A stretch of 64,000 nucleotides of DNA from a virus, in the IMG/VR virus record IMGVR_UViG_3300021085_000025, positions 1 through 64,000 of that record; one strand, written 5' to 3'. Below, one piece after another: positions 40,173 to 48,044 of this stretch (position 1 is the first letter of the stretch; every line of letters starts with the position of its first letter). The notes below the pieces were generated by a model, which saw only the letters and a program-made list of their open reading frames with translations, had not been told where the DNA came from and did no database searches. The position numbers were made by a program, and so were the translations under genes.

Positions 40173-40626
40173 CGAATTCGTGCCCTGCTACTCTTTTCAT
40201 TTGCTTTTTAAATTCAGCAAAGTCTGGTTTACTTTTGTAAAGCTTAATTGATATCTCACTTCTATCTTTACCTTTAATTCTCCAGTTATAACCTTGTTCT
40301 TTATGTTCCGGTTTTGTCGTCTTTACTACTCTACGCTTAAAACCATTTTCCCATGATTCTGAACCTTCCGATAACTGTTCATCAATCATTATAGCAAGGA
40401 CGTGAGGATCAAGACCAAACTGATTCGCAATCCTGCCTGCGTAATATTCTTTACCATGCCTTGGTTTAGGACCATGTTTATACATGATCTCTTTTACTTT
40501 ATCAATTGCACGTTGATACTTCTTTTTAAAAATTGTATCTGCAGCAAGTTTTTTAATCAATTGATGAGTAGTTAATTCACCTAACGCTACTGGCAATTTA
40601 TCAAACATTTCTTGAAATGTTTTCAC
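40165..40626 (-). CDS. Putative packaged internal protein (153 aa)
   Basis: Starts MKTFQEMFDKLPVALGELTT, very like T4 IPIII MKTYQEFIAEA, with an LGE|L site. The body is Lys-rich with a helix (ADTIFKKKYQRAIDKVKEIM). No enzyme motif seen. Confidence 0.7.
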   Translation of the reverse strand: MKTFQEMFDKLPVALGELTTHQLIKKLAADTIFKKKYQRAIDKVKEIMYKHGPKPRHGKEYYAGRIANQFGLDPHVLAIMIDEQLSEGSESWENGFKRRVVKTTKPEHKEQGYNWRIKGKDRSEISIKLYKSKPDFAEFKKQMKRVAGHEFGG

Positions 40627-40877
40627 TTTATTCTTTTTCCTTTTTTTAATACTGCCATAGCATCTTTCTTATCCATTCCCATACTATATGGATCTACTAG
40701 CCATGCTAAAAGATCTTTGACATTTCCTGACACTTTAATAGTAGCATTTTTTCTGTCCCATCGATCTAGATAAACACCGACATCTTGGAAATCACCTTGG
40801 TATTCCCTAGGATCACCCATGTCCCAATTAACTTCTATCTGCTTATTTGCTTCTCGTATTTCTTGAAATGTTTTCAC
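40623..40877 (-). CDS. Putative packaged internal protein (84 aa)
   Basis: Starts MKTFQEIREANKQIE, the closest match to T4 internal proteins: MKTFQE and IRE|A. After cleavage a small domain of about 75 residues remains (GDFQDVGVYLDRWDRKNATI). Function unknown. Confidence 0.75.
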   Translation of the reverse strand: MKTFQEIREANKQIEVNWDMGDPREYQGDFQDVGVYLDRWDRKNATIKVSGNVKDLLAWLVDPYSMGMDKKDAMAVLKKGKRIK

Positions 40878-40878
40878 T

Positions 40879-41376
40879 TTATTTTAGCACCTTCGCTAAT
40901 TCTTGAACTGTCATAACTTTAATATTGCCTTCCTGATCGACAGTACCAAACTTTAAAGTTTTACCGTCAAGTCTTGGCTTAATGGTATATGCAGATAGTC
41001 CACCCTTTTTACCTGGGATATTATGGACTGTTCCATCTTTATCCATTTTAGGCTTTCCTCTATGACTTGGATTGTCGTTGCCAAGTGCTTCATCAACAGA
41101 CTCTTTCTTAACCACCTTTGAACTATTTTTGTCAATGAAATCAGCTGATTTATTTTGAGCACTACGATCGCCTCCTCTAGCATATGCATCTAGATATGCT
41201 TGAGCATGAGCTTCGGCATGTTTAGGTGATTTCCAGCCAACTGATCCAAGGTACATCACTTTACCAGTTTTTTTGTTTTTAACTTCGGCTCGATGGCCGC
41301 CGAATTTAGACTTTTCTGACCCTACAACATATTCTGCTGGATCAAATCTCTCTCTTAATTGCGTAAATTGTTTCAT
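40879..41376 (-). CDS. Putative packaged internal protein (165 aa)
   Basis: Starts MKQFTQLRERFDPAEYVVGS with LRE|R or PAE|Y as possible sites. Lys/Gly/Ser-rich, very basic middle; a second VDE|A site lies near residue 98. Probably a DNA-associated head protein. Confidence 0.65.
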   Translation of the reverse strand: MKQFTQLRERFDPAEYVVGSEKSKFGGHRAEVKNKKTGKVMYLGSVGWKSPKHAEAHAQAYLDAYARGGDRSAQNKSADFIDKNSSKVVKKESVDEALGNDNPSHRGKPKMDKDGTVHNIPGKKGGLSAYTIKPRLDGKTLKFGTVDQEGNIKVMTVQELAKVLK

Positions 41377-42563
41377 TAACTTCCCCTTACTTTAGCAGCT
41401 AGGTCTTTATCAGCCCCGCCCCATGTTCCTTTTGATTTTGTTGCAAATGAATTAACCCGTGCTAATCCCCATTGTGTTGGATTTGTTCCTGGTCTATGAC
41501 TTGATTTCCAAGCTGCGTATCCTCTATCAAATACCTTTTTTAATATGCCATAAGGCATACCAGATTTATCAGCTTTCTTTTGAAGTGCTTTCTTTGCATC
41601 AGCTTCTTCTAAAGATTGTGAGAAGCTTTTCATTTCTCCAAACTTCCTTTTAAACTCTTTCGTATGATCGCTTTCTGGAGCATTAGGTCTTGGCTTATTA
41701 TGTGCCTCTTTTTCCTTTGCATTCATATCAGAGTATTTCTTTTCTTCCAAATGCTCAACGTCATCTAACCAAACACGTTTCTTCCATTCACCAAATTCGA
41801 CAACCAAGAAGTTCGTACCACATCTCTGAATCATTCCAATTTGATTTGTTTCTTTTAGAACAACCTCATCTCCAGGCTTAAACAACTCACCCTCGATAAA
41901 TTTTTCTCTTTGCTCGGATACTGGTTCTAGCTCTACATGTTTGCGGTGCATGTGAGTTTCTTTTAGTCCCATACCTTTTCTAATTGTATTAAATAATGCT
42001 TTTGAATCTTTATAACCTTGTGGCATTCCTTTAGTAAAGTTTTCTAAATCATTATCTGAGGCATAAGCTCTGAGTTTAGACGCTGACATACCAGCTACAC
42101 CTTCAGCGTCTGGATCTCTTTCTCCAGCTGAAACCACTTTTATACCTTTTTCAAAATTATAGAAACCGTGTCTAGAATCAACACCATTATATTTGTTGAG
42201 CAGAGTGTCAAACTCTTTTAGCCTATCTGAACCAGCAATCATTGTTACTGATGTAAAGCCTTGGCCATATAACTTAACACAAATATCTAATGCAGTTCTA
42301 ACGTCGGCATCGGCCATTACGCTTCGCGCGTGCTTTGGAAACATTTTACGTAGAAACTTTACTTTATCTTTAAACGACAAAGGGTTTTTCTTAGGATCTT
42401 GAGACTTTGAACCGTATATTCTATATGGATTAGATCCGGCCGTTTTCTTTAGCTTATCAAAAAGTTTTTCATGACCCGACGTTGGTGGATTAAATCGACC
42501 AAAAACGAAGTATACTTCGCCTTTAGCTTCAGTCAAATATTGGCTAAAACTCTTAAATTCCAT
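41376..42563 (-). CDS. Packaged nucleotidyltransferase fused to a second cargo domain
   Basis: 395 residues from the ATG at 42563, one base after the upstream stop. N-terminal MEFKSFSQYLTE|AKGE is a targeting peptide. Then a HIGH-superfamily nucleotidyltransferase: FGRFNPPTSGHEKLF near the start and GMSASKLRAYA (ISSTxxR-like) about 135 residues later, as in NMN/nicotinate or pantetheine adenylyltransferases and cytidylyltransferases. In the middle (coding position 41633) a second MKSFSQSLEE|ADAKK peptide starts a C-terminal domain (MPYGILKKVFDRGYAAWKSS, RPGTNPTQWGLARVNSFATK) that occurs alone in other phages. It looks like a fusion of two cargo proteins, each with its own peptide. Substrate unknown. 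Confidence 0.75.
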   Translation of the reverse strand: MEFKSFSQYLTEAKGEVYFVFGRFNPPTSGHEKLFDKLKKTAGSNPYRIYGSKSQDPKKNPLSFKDKVKFLRKMFPKHARSVMADADVRTALDICVKLYGQGFTSVTMIAGSDRLKEFDTLLNKYNGVDSRHGFYNFEKGIKVVSAGERDPDAEGVAGMSASKLRAYASDNDLENFTKGMPQGYKDSKALFNTIRKGMGLKETHMHRKHVELEPVSEQREKFIEGELFKPGDEVVLKETNQIGMIQRCGTNFLVVEFGEWKKRVWLDDVEHLEEKKYSDMNAKEKEAHNKPRPNAPESDHTKEFKRKFGEMKSFSQSLEEADAKKALQKKADKSGMPYGILKKVFDRGYAAWKSSHRPGTNPTQWGLARVNSFATKSKGTWGGADKDLAAKVRGS

Positions 42564-42564
42564 T

Positions 42565-42951
42565 TTACGCATCACCACCTTTGCTTTTTAACTTGGCTCT
42601 ATCTTTCGCCTTTACTTGAGGAAGCAATTTCTTAGCGATTTTCTTAATAGCAGCTTTTTTCTTATCTAACTTCTTTTCAATACTTTGACGTCCAGCAAAT
42701 GACAAGTCGCTTTTGCTTTTGTTTTTTAGTATTTTTTTAATTAGAATTTCGCGAGCTTGTTTCTCTGCACGCTGCTTTAGTTTTTCTGGGGATGCTAACT
42801 TTTTGGATGCTTTCTTTTTTCCAAGTGCTATTTTAGCTTTGTTTTTTCTGAATGCGGCTTTCATCTTCATACGATGTTGAAGAGACATTGCCTCTGAAAA
42901 ATCTGCATTTTCTTCAGATATATCTGCGCTGTGATCTTTGAACGATTTCAT
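42565..42951 (-). CDS. Very basic packaged internal protein (128 aa)
   Basis: Starts MKSFKDHSADISEENADFSE|A with ISE and FSE|A sites. The rest is Lys-rich and helical (MKMKAAFRKNKAKIALGKKK; RAEKQAREILIKKILKNKSK). Matches a conserved basic protein in marine T4-like phages and the composition of T4 IP proteins that sit with DNA in the head. Confidence 0.75.
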   Translation of the reverse strand: MKSFKDHSADISEENADFSEAMSLQHRMKMKAAFRKNKAKIALGKKKASKKLASPEKLKQRAEKQAREILIKKILKNKSKSDLSFAGRQSIEKKLDKKKAAIKKIAKKLLPQVKAKDRAKLKSKGGDA

Positions 42952-42968
42952 CTTATCCTCGGTTCCAT

Positions 42969-44210
42969 TTAGTTAGGATTATCCCAACCTTTAATTATAT
43001 CTTTGCTAAAGTTATTAGTAGAAAATTCTAATCTATCAACAAGCTTAACAGCTCCACCTTCCATACGATCTATAGCAACAAAACCCTCTGGGTTGGTCAC
43101 TTTAAATCCGGACTTAGTCTTAACAAACGTATTAATTTTACTTAGTTTGTTAAGTTTATTTATAATAATTAATTTGCTATCTGTCACCAAATTATGCAAA
43201 TCAAACACTTTTTGTAAACTTTTTATATTTGATTTGTCAAAAAATGCAAGTAATTCGTCACGTTTTGCTATTTGTACATCTTTTCCCTTTTGGCTGCTTC
43301 TCTTATCGATTTCTTTTTGGTATCTAGCTTGAACAAACATAACAAGCCCAGTTGCATGTTTCTTAGTATCAGTAATACGTTGACCATCTCTTACTTTAGT
43401 GTTGTTATATACATTAATCATAAGATTCAGTTCTTTGTTACCTTCGATTGTTTTAAGAGTTGATGATGATATTGTTCTAAATATTTTGCCAGCTTCTGAT
43501 AATTTTTTATTTAAATCATCAGTTTCTTTCTTAGTTAAAGTCGCAGTCCCGGATAAATCATCTAGGGTTGCATCTTGCATCCATACGTCTTTAGAAGGTC
43601 TAAGTTTGCTAACAATTTCTTTCCCAAACTCAGCTCTCATTGTTTCGAACGTTGCTCCAGAATAAGTTGTATGCCACACAATTCCGATTTTAGCCGATTG
43701 AATCGTCTTACCAAGTGTGCTGCCAGTAGGTACTGCATAAGCGATAGTGTTAGGATGAAACACAACATGACTAACTCCATTTATATTCTCCTTCTTAAGG
43801 TCAGACTTATCAAACATAAAGTCGCCTTGTACAACGCCTTTAATTCCTAAAGGCTTTAGATAATCATAGGCCATCTTTAATTTCTTAGATAAATCACCGG
43901 ATGTATCTGCATCGATATCAGCATGAGACTTATAAATTTTTGGATTGGCATTAAAGATACCCTTTTTTGCAACAAAGAATTGCCCATCCGATGGATCTTC
44001 ACCTGCAAATACGGCGGGGGCGCCGTCCCACTTTACGGTTATGTCTACTGCAGCTTTTGCATTACCGGATAACATATCTCGCAACGACCTGAGTGCAAGT
44101 ATAGCCTGGCGCGCCCCCTTAACTCCGCCGTCAAGAATGAGATCCTCGATATGAATCATATGAGTGTTCTTTCCTGCGGCTTCTGATAATTGATTTTTAA
44201 ATGATTTCAT
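42969..44210 (-). CDS. Ligase-like nucleotidyltransferase, putatively packaged
   Basis: A 413-residue protein. N-terminal MKSFKNQLSE|AAGK is a near-ideal targeting/cleavage peptide. Covalent nucleotidyltransferase motifs follow: K60-W-D-G (motif I, KxDG), FVAKKGIF, GDFMF (129-133, motif III-like), PEGFVAI (374-380, motif IV) and KLVDR (389-393, motif V-like). This is the order of DNA/RNA ligases and capping enzymes, with a long insertion before motif IV. Probable ATP-dependent nucleic-acid ligase; activity not proven. Confidence 0.7.
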   Translation of the reverse strand: MKSFKNQLSEAAGKNTHMIHIEDLILDGGVKGARQAILALRSLRDMLSGNAKAAVDITVKWDGAPAVFAGEDPSDGQFFVAKKGIFNANPKIYKSHADIDADTSGDLSKKLKMAYDYLKPLGIKGVVQGDFMFDKSDLKKENINGVSHVVFHPNTIAYAVPTGSTLGKTIQSAKIGIVWHTTYSGATFETMRAEFGKEIVSKLRPSKDVWMQDATLDDLSGTATLTKKETDDLNKKLSEAGKIFRTISSSTLKTIEGNKELNLMINVYNNTKVRDGQRITDTKKHATGLVMFVQARYQKEIDKRSSQKGKDVQIAKRDELLAFFDKSNIKSLQKVFDLHNLVTDSKLIIINKLNKLSKINTFVKTKSGFKVTNPEGFVAIDRMEGGAVKLVDRLEFSTNNFSKDIIKGWDNPN

Positions 44211-45574
44211 TATTGATATACCTTTACATATGCGCTAGAATCTTCGGATTTAGATCCAGCGTAATTTACTATTTTTGTTATCCATCGATTTGCTTTTGGA
44301 CCCATGTTTTTATCTACGTTATATAGTGTATATAAGCATGCTAATTTAGAATGTATCCAGATAGCATCTTTAGCAAACAATTCTTTTTCGAATTCTTCAT
44401 AAGAATCATTTTTATAAAAATGACTATACATATCGTAAAATATTTTAATAGATCTTTTATCTTTTTTAGTAATATTTTTAGCTATTTTATTGACTAATTT
44501 ATTGTCTGGTATTTTTCTTCTAAAGACTTGTTTCAAAGCTTCTTGCATAACACCGTATCCAGCTCCACCGCCTCTAGCAGTTTTAAGTCTAATTTCACCT
44601 TTAATAGCTCCGCCGGCAGAACCTGCTCTTAAATCAAGTTTGCCATCATCGAATATTACAGTGGCTCCTTTATTAGACCAGAAAGTACCACGCTTTTCGC
44701 CTTGAAATATGATAGATTGAATTTTGTGATCGTCAGTGTCAGGGGGTAGTTTGATATTGTATTCTTTCAACTTGGCTGTTTTTTTGACGAGCTTAAGTGA
44801 TATTGCTACAAGGTTTCGATCAACAAAGGCTTGTAACAATGCTTTATTATATGCGGCAATATTTTCAGTATTTAGAGTTGATAATTTGTAACTTTTTTCA
44901 ACGGCCCAGATATCTCCAGGATTCCATTTATCATCTTTGACAGGTTTTTGATCTGAATTTTTATATGCAACATTTTTATATGCATATATTGTATTCATCA
45001 ATTTGCTATTTCTATGGAACGTTTGTGACTTATTGATATAGCCATTTTTAATAAGAAGAAGTGCAGATTCGTATGATGAGTGAAACCAACCATCTTCAAC
45101 TGATAATACTTCATCCAAAGTTGCATCAACGTAAACTCTTTTATATGCGGATTTAATTATCTCTTCGCTCATAAAGAATTCTTTATCTTGAATGCCGTTA
45201 TCTAGCATAGCTTGACAAATAACGCATTGGTGCGATTCGGTTATTTTGGTATTAAGAGTACCGCCACCTGAACCGCCGCCGCCACCAAAGACAGAACCTT
45301 TTCCAAGCTCTGACGAACTAATAGTTTTACCGTCTCCATGCAGCGGAAATGGCTTATTTAGTTTTTTGAAAATTTCAATTTGAGAAAGAGCATCATCAAT
45401 TTCAGTGACAATAAATGTACCACCCTTAGCTAGTTCAAGGGGCTTTTTGTCTCTTATAAGTCTAGTAAGAATATCTAAACGATCTTCACCAGTAACTGAA
45501 TTCGGTTTATTTAGCTCTGAAGGAGTTAATTTTACTGCCTCTTTGACAGTATCGAAAGATAAAAAATTTTTCAT
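44210..45574 (-). CDS. Large putative packaged protein (454 aa)
   Basis: Starts MKNFLSFDTVKE|AVKL. Contains a Gly-rich stretch (VFGGGGGSGGG), then ESHQCVICQAML, NPGDIWAVEK and a second Gly-rich segment (KTARGGGAGYGVMQEALKQV). The layout resembles large conserved head-region proteins of marine phages; no enzyme class is certain. It is the first gene of the packaged-protein operon and has an early and a late promoter directly upstream. Confidence 0.65.
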   Translation of the reverse strand: MKNFLSFDTVKEAVKLTPSELNKPNSVTGEDRLDILTRLIRDKKPLELAKGGTFIVTEIDDALSQIEIFKKLNKPFPLHGDGKTISSSELGKGSVFGGGGGSGGGTLNTKITESHQCVICQAMLDNGIQDKEFFMSEEIIKSAYKRVYVDATLDEVLSVEDGWFHSSYESALLLIKNGYINKSQTFHRNSKLMNTIYAYKNVAYKNSDQKPVKDDKWNPGDIWAVEKSYKLSTLNTENIAAYNKALLQAFVDRNLVAISLKLVKKTAKLKEYNIKLPPDTDDHKIQSIIFQGEKRGTFWSNKGATVIFDDGKLDLRAGSAGGAIKGEIRLKTARGGGAGYGVMQEALKQVFRRKIPDNKLVNKIAKNITKKDKRSIKIFYDMYSHFYKNDSYEEFEKELFAKDAIWIHSKLACLYTLYNVDKNMGPKANRWITKIVNYAGSKSEDSSAYVKVYQ

Positions 45575-45580
45575 AATAGC

Positions 45581-45609
45581 ATTATACCATTCCTAGTGAA
45601 GTTTGTACA
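45581..45609 (-). promoter_or_regulatory. Early-type promoter before the packaged-protein operon
   Basis: TGTACA (45609-45604), 17 bases, TATAAT (45586-45581). Expected +1 at about 45574, the A of the ATG: leaderless start possible. Confidence 0.7.
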
Positions 45610-45613
45610 ATAC

Positions 45614-45621
45614 TATTTATA
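45614..45621 (-). promoter_or_regulatory. Late promoter before the packaged-protein operon
   Basis: TATAAATA on the minus strand, +1 near 45608, inside the -35 of the early-type promoter. Gives a 33-base leader and late expression, as needed for head proteins. Confidence 0.65.
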
Positions 45622-45807
45622 CTATTTTTTACTTCGGTGTTTAGGATTGTACGACTTATTTGGCCAGACATCGTCATTTTCATCAACAGTAATAATGCCG
45701 ATTAGTTCTAACATATCTATCATTTTTTCTCCGCCTTGCTTTATTCCTATATTATAGGAAGAAAAGCCGACGCCAAGTACACAACAAACAAATATAATAT
45801 ATTCCAT
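45622..45807 (-). CDS. Small membrane protein (61 aa)
   Basis: N-terminal hydrophobic helix (YIIFVCCVLGVGFSSYNIGI), then a short soluble part (MIDMLELIGIITVDENDDVW). Typical small marine T4-like protein. TAATG overlap with the gene before. Confidence 0.65.
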   Translation of the reverse strand: MEYIIFVCCVLGVGFSSYNIGIKQGGEKMIDMLELIGIITVDENDDVWPNKSYNPKHRSKK

Positions 45808-45959
45808 TAAACCTCACCATTATAACGAAAACAAACCGATTCATGACCATGCGCAAGCATGCCTTTATGAAATCGCCGTGCCTCATCTTCATATTTAAAG
45901 ATATATTCAGCTACTAAATCACTATGATTGTTAACTGCTATTACTTTCCAGCTATCCAC
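45807..45959 (-). CDS. Small protein with GTG start (50 aa)
   Basis: Reads VDSWKVIAVNNHSDLVAEYI...HGHESVCFRYNGEV from GTG at 45959. The GTG overlaps the upstream TAG (TAGTG) and the stop overlaps the next ATG (TAATG), a tidy coupled chain that supports this frame. Function unknown. Confidence 0.6.
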   Translation of the reverse strand: MDSWKVIAVNNHSDLVAEYIFKYEDEARRFHKGMLAHGHESVCFRYNGEV

Positions 45960-46192
45960 TATCCGTTCCTCATGTATTTTGACGCGGGCTTTAGTTCAAC
46001 AAACTTCCTACGAGATTTCGAAAATTGCTTCATAGGAGACTTAAATTGAGTATACTTCTTTGTGCCAGTAGCTTTAAAGCCAACGCATTGGCCATGCTCG
46101 TTTAAAATGTAAGTATGATTAGGAACTGCATATCCTGCATCATCCCAATTGGTTATTTCTTTTAACGCTTTATACTGTGTAGACATAAACAT
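45959..46192 (-). CDS. Small basic hypothetical (77 aa)
   Basis: MSTQYKALKEITNWDDAGYA...FVELKPASKYMRNG. Basic, beta-rich pattern. ATG at 46192 or 46186. Function unknown. Confidence 0.6.
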   Translation of the reverse strand: MFMSTQYKALKEITNWDDAGYAVPNHTYILNEHGQCVGFKATGTKKYTQFKSPMKQFSKSRRKFVELKPASKYMRNG

Positions 46193-46496
46193 CTAACCTT
46201 TCTGCATGTTTTAATGGAAGAGACTGATCGTACGCTCTAGGATGTTTTCCATCAGCAATTGCTGCTGCGGTTCTTGGCCCTCTACCTTGACACTTAACTC
46301 GGTATCTAGTAGACTTAACAGGTTCGACGTCAGTCCAACCACTTTGAAATCTATAGTTGTTCGTTTTGTCTTTCTGAGCAGCCATTTTGTTTATAGCTTT
46401 TACAGTTGACCTAACAGTTTCGAGTTCTAACATATCACCTGCACTTTTAGCGTGTGCAGTCATTACATAGCTATCACTTATATTTCCTTTTTTCAT
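46170..46496 (-). CDS. Hypothetical protein (108 aa)
   Basis: MKKGNISDSYVMTAHAKSAG...RGPRTAAAIADGKHPRAYDQ. Basic C-terminal half. First gene after promoter 46532-46560. No family recognised. Confidence 0.6.
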   Translation of the reverse strand: MKKGNISDSYVMTAHAKSAGDMLELETVRSTVKAINKMAAQKDKTNNYRFQSGWTDVEPVKSTRYRVKCQGRGPRTAAAIADGKHPRAYDQSLPLKHAERLDVYVYTV

Positions 46497-46531
46497 AATA
46501 TAATTCCTTATCAATTGTTTAATATAAAGCT

Positions 46532-46560
46532 ATTATACAATAGTTTTACACATTTGTACA
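46532..46560 (-). promoter_or_regulatory. Early promoter
   Basis: TGTACA (46560-46555), 17 bases, TATAAT (46537-46532), A-rich upstream. Confidence 0.75.
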
Positions 46561-46590
46561 CACTTTTTTGTTAAAAAAGTATATAAGTTT

Positions 46591-46767
46591 CTATACGCCG
46601 TGAGTCATGTGCTCGTAAGAATCTTTGCATTCTTTAAGCTTGTCGCCACACGCACATGTTTCTGATTCTTCGATTGAAGGAGCTCCTACAATAGATCTGA
46701 CTTGATCTTCAGCGAGAGTCACTCCTACCAGAGTTGCGATTACTTCTTCTAAATTTGGTTCATACAT
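46591..46767 (-). CDS. Small Cys-containing hypothetical (58 aa)
   Basis: MYEPNLEEVIATLVGVTLAE...ETCACGDKLKECKD. The C-terminal Cys cluster (CACG...C) could bind metal. The ATG at 46767 follows the upstream stop; a longer reading overlaps that gene. Confidence 0.6.
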   Translation of the reverse strand: MYEPNLEEVIATLVGVTLAEDQVRSIVGAPSIEESETCACGDKLKECKDSYEHMTHGV

Positions 46768-46777
46768 AATATTTTCC

Positions 46778-47110
46778 TTAAATTCCTGTCCATCGTACTG
46801 CAGCTTTGTTGTAACCTTCGAGGATATTTCCTCTTGCAAAGTTAGTAGCTGGAGCATTATATCCAGCAGCCATTAGCATATCACCAATCTTAAACTTCTC
46901 ATTAGTTTTGTTATCGATGGCTTTAGGTGATTTTTTGACGATGAAACCGACTACGCTTGAAGCACCGCTTTCTTCTTGTCTCAGCAACTTAATATAGTTT
47001 CTTCCTTCTTCGAAGACATACTTATCATTTTTAGTGTGCTCGTACTTAGCATGCAATTGGTTTTGCATGATAGTTAAAAGTTCTTGGGTTTTTTCAATTA
47101 GTTCGTTCAT
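46778..47110 (-). CDS. Hypothetical protein (110 aa)
   Basis: MNELIEKTQELLTIMQNQLH...GFIVKKSPKAIDNKTNEKFK, ends KAAVRWTGI. A soluble domain with no known family. First gene after promoter 47142-47170. Confidence 0.65.
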   Translation of the reverse strand: MNELIEKTQELLTIMQNQLHAKYEHTKNDKYVFEEGRNYIKLLRQEESGASSVVGFIVKKSPKAIDNKTNEKFKIGDMLMAAGYNAPATNFARGNILEGYNKAAVRWTGI

Positions 47111-47141
47111 ATTCGCTTTCCTCATCATTTAATATAGGTAT

Positions 47142-47170
47142 ATTATACACCACTTTTATGGCTTTGTACA
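47142..47170 (-). promoter_or_regulatory. Early promoter with conserved upstream element
   Basis: TGTACA (47170-47165), 17 bases, TATAAT (47147-47142). Confidence 0.8.
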
Positions 47171-47173
47171 CCC

Positions 47174-47216
47174 TTTTTTTAGACTATTTTGTTATATTAA
47201 ATTGCGTTTATATAAC
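47174..47216 (-). repeat. Promoter-upstream repeat, copy D
   Basis: Hairpin GTTATAT...ATATAAC (47216-47191), then AAAATAGTCTAAAAAAAG, matching copies A-C more than 32 kb away. Confidence 0.75.
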
Positions 47217-47867
47217 ATCATCTAAAGGAAATATTTGATATATCGCTTCTGCGCAAGCTTTAGCAATTTCTTGGTGTTCTTTTTGAGTACCATTTGCCGC
47301 TCTCAACTGAATGTAATGAATCCAAGATCTCAATGTTCCGTTGACATACATACGAGACATTGTTAAACCTTCAGGTAGTATTGCTCTAGCCTGTTCCTTT
47401 GCGATGCCGGCCTCAATAGCCCATTCATAAGCATGTTTACAACGCTCAATAATCACCTCTTGATATGATTCCCATATATGATGAATAGGATCATCACTTC
47501 CAAGAACGACTGAATTTTGGCGATTCTTATTATCCTGCATTCTAGCTTCTCTAGTAACAAAGCTCAAATCTTTGATAGGATCAGCATACCGCTGGCTAAA
47601 TTCTTGAAACGAAAAAGACCGATGTCTAAGAATTTGCCGAGCGATATCCCTGGTTGTATCTATTTCCATGCAGACACTGGCCATCTCTAAAGGTGACCAG
47701 TGCTGGTGTTTAATCAGATACTTGACCAACTTTTCCGCAGTTTCTTCATTATTTTGGTTTTCTGGATTTGAAACACGAGCGCAATATGCGACCATTTGTA
47801 ATAAATCATCCTTCAAATCAACGCCAATTGCTGGCTTACTATACGAAATAACGCGTACTTTAAACAC
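47208..47867 (-). CDS. thyX: Flavin-dependent thymidylate synthase ThyX
   Basis: A 219-residue protein with the ThyX motif RHRSFSFQEFSQRYADP (RHRxxSxxxxSxRY). It makes dTMP from dUMP using FAD and methylene-THF. Together with the dCMP hydroxymethylase-like gene it supplies modified and standard pyrimidines. Confidence 0.95.
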   Translation of the reverse strand: MFKVRVISYSKPAIGVDLKDDLLQMVAYCARVSNPENQNNEETAEKLVKYLIKHQHWSPLEMASVCMEIDTTRDIARQILRHRSFSFQEFSQRYADPIKDLSFVTREARMQDNKNRQNSVVLGSDDPIHHIWESYQEVIIERCKHAYEWAIEAGIAKEQARAILPEGLTMSRMYVNGTLRSWIHYIQLRAANGTQKEHQEIAKACAEAIYQIFPLDDVI

Positions 47868-47870
47868 TAA

Positions 47871-48035
47871 TTAATCCTCTTTCTTTACCAAGGTGTAGAT
47901 ACCATATACTAAACCAACCCAAGCTAACATTTTAGCCAAGCCGCCAAATAATACAACTGAACCGCAAACCGCAATCAACGCAATACCGTCGTGCGAGGTT
48001 CTTTCAACCAATCTAGATTTCATCCAATCTAACAT
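47871..48035 (-). CDS. Small two-helix membrane protein (54 aa)
   Basis: MLDWMKSRLVERTSHDGIAL followed by two hydrophobic stretches (about 18-30 and 35-50, LAWVGLVYGIYTLV). Similar small proteins occur in marine phages; a holin role is possible but unproven. Ends 4 bases before thyX. Confidence 0.6.
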   Translation of the reverse strand: MLDWMKSRLVERTSHDGIALIAVCGSVVLFGGLAKMLAWVGLVYGIYTLVKKED

Positions 48036-48044
48036 ATATTTCTC

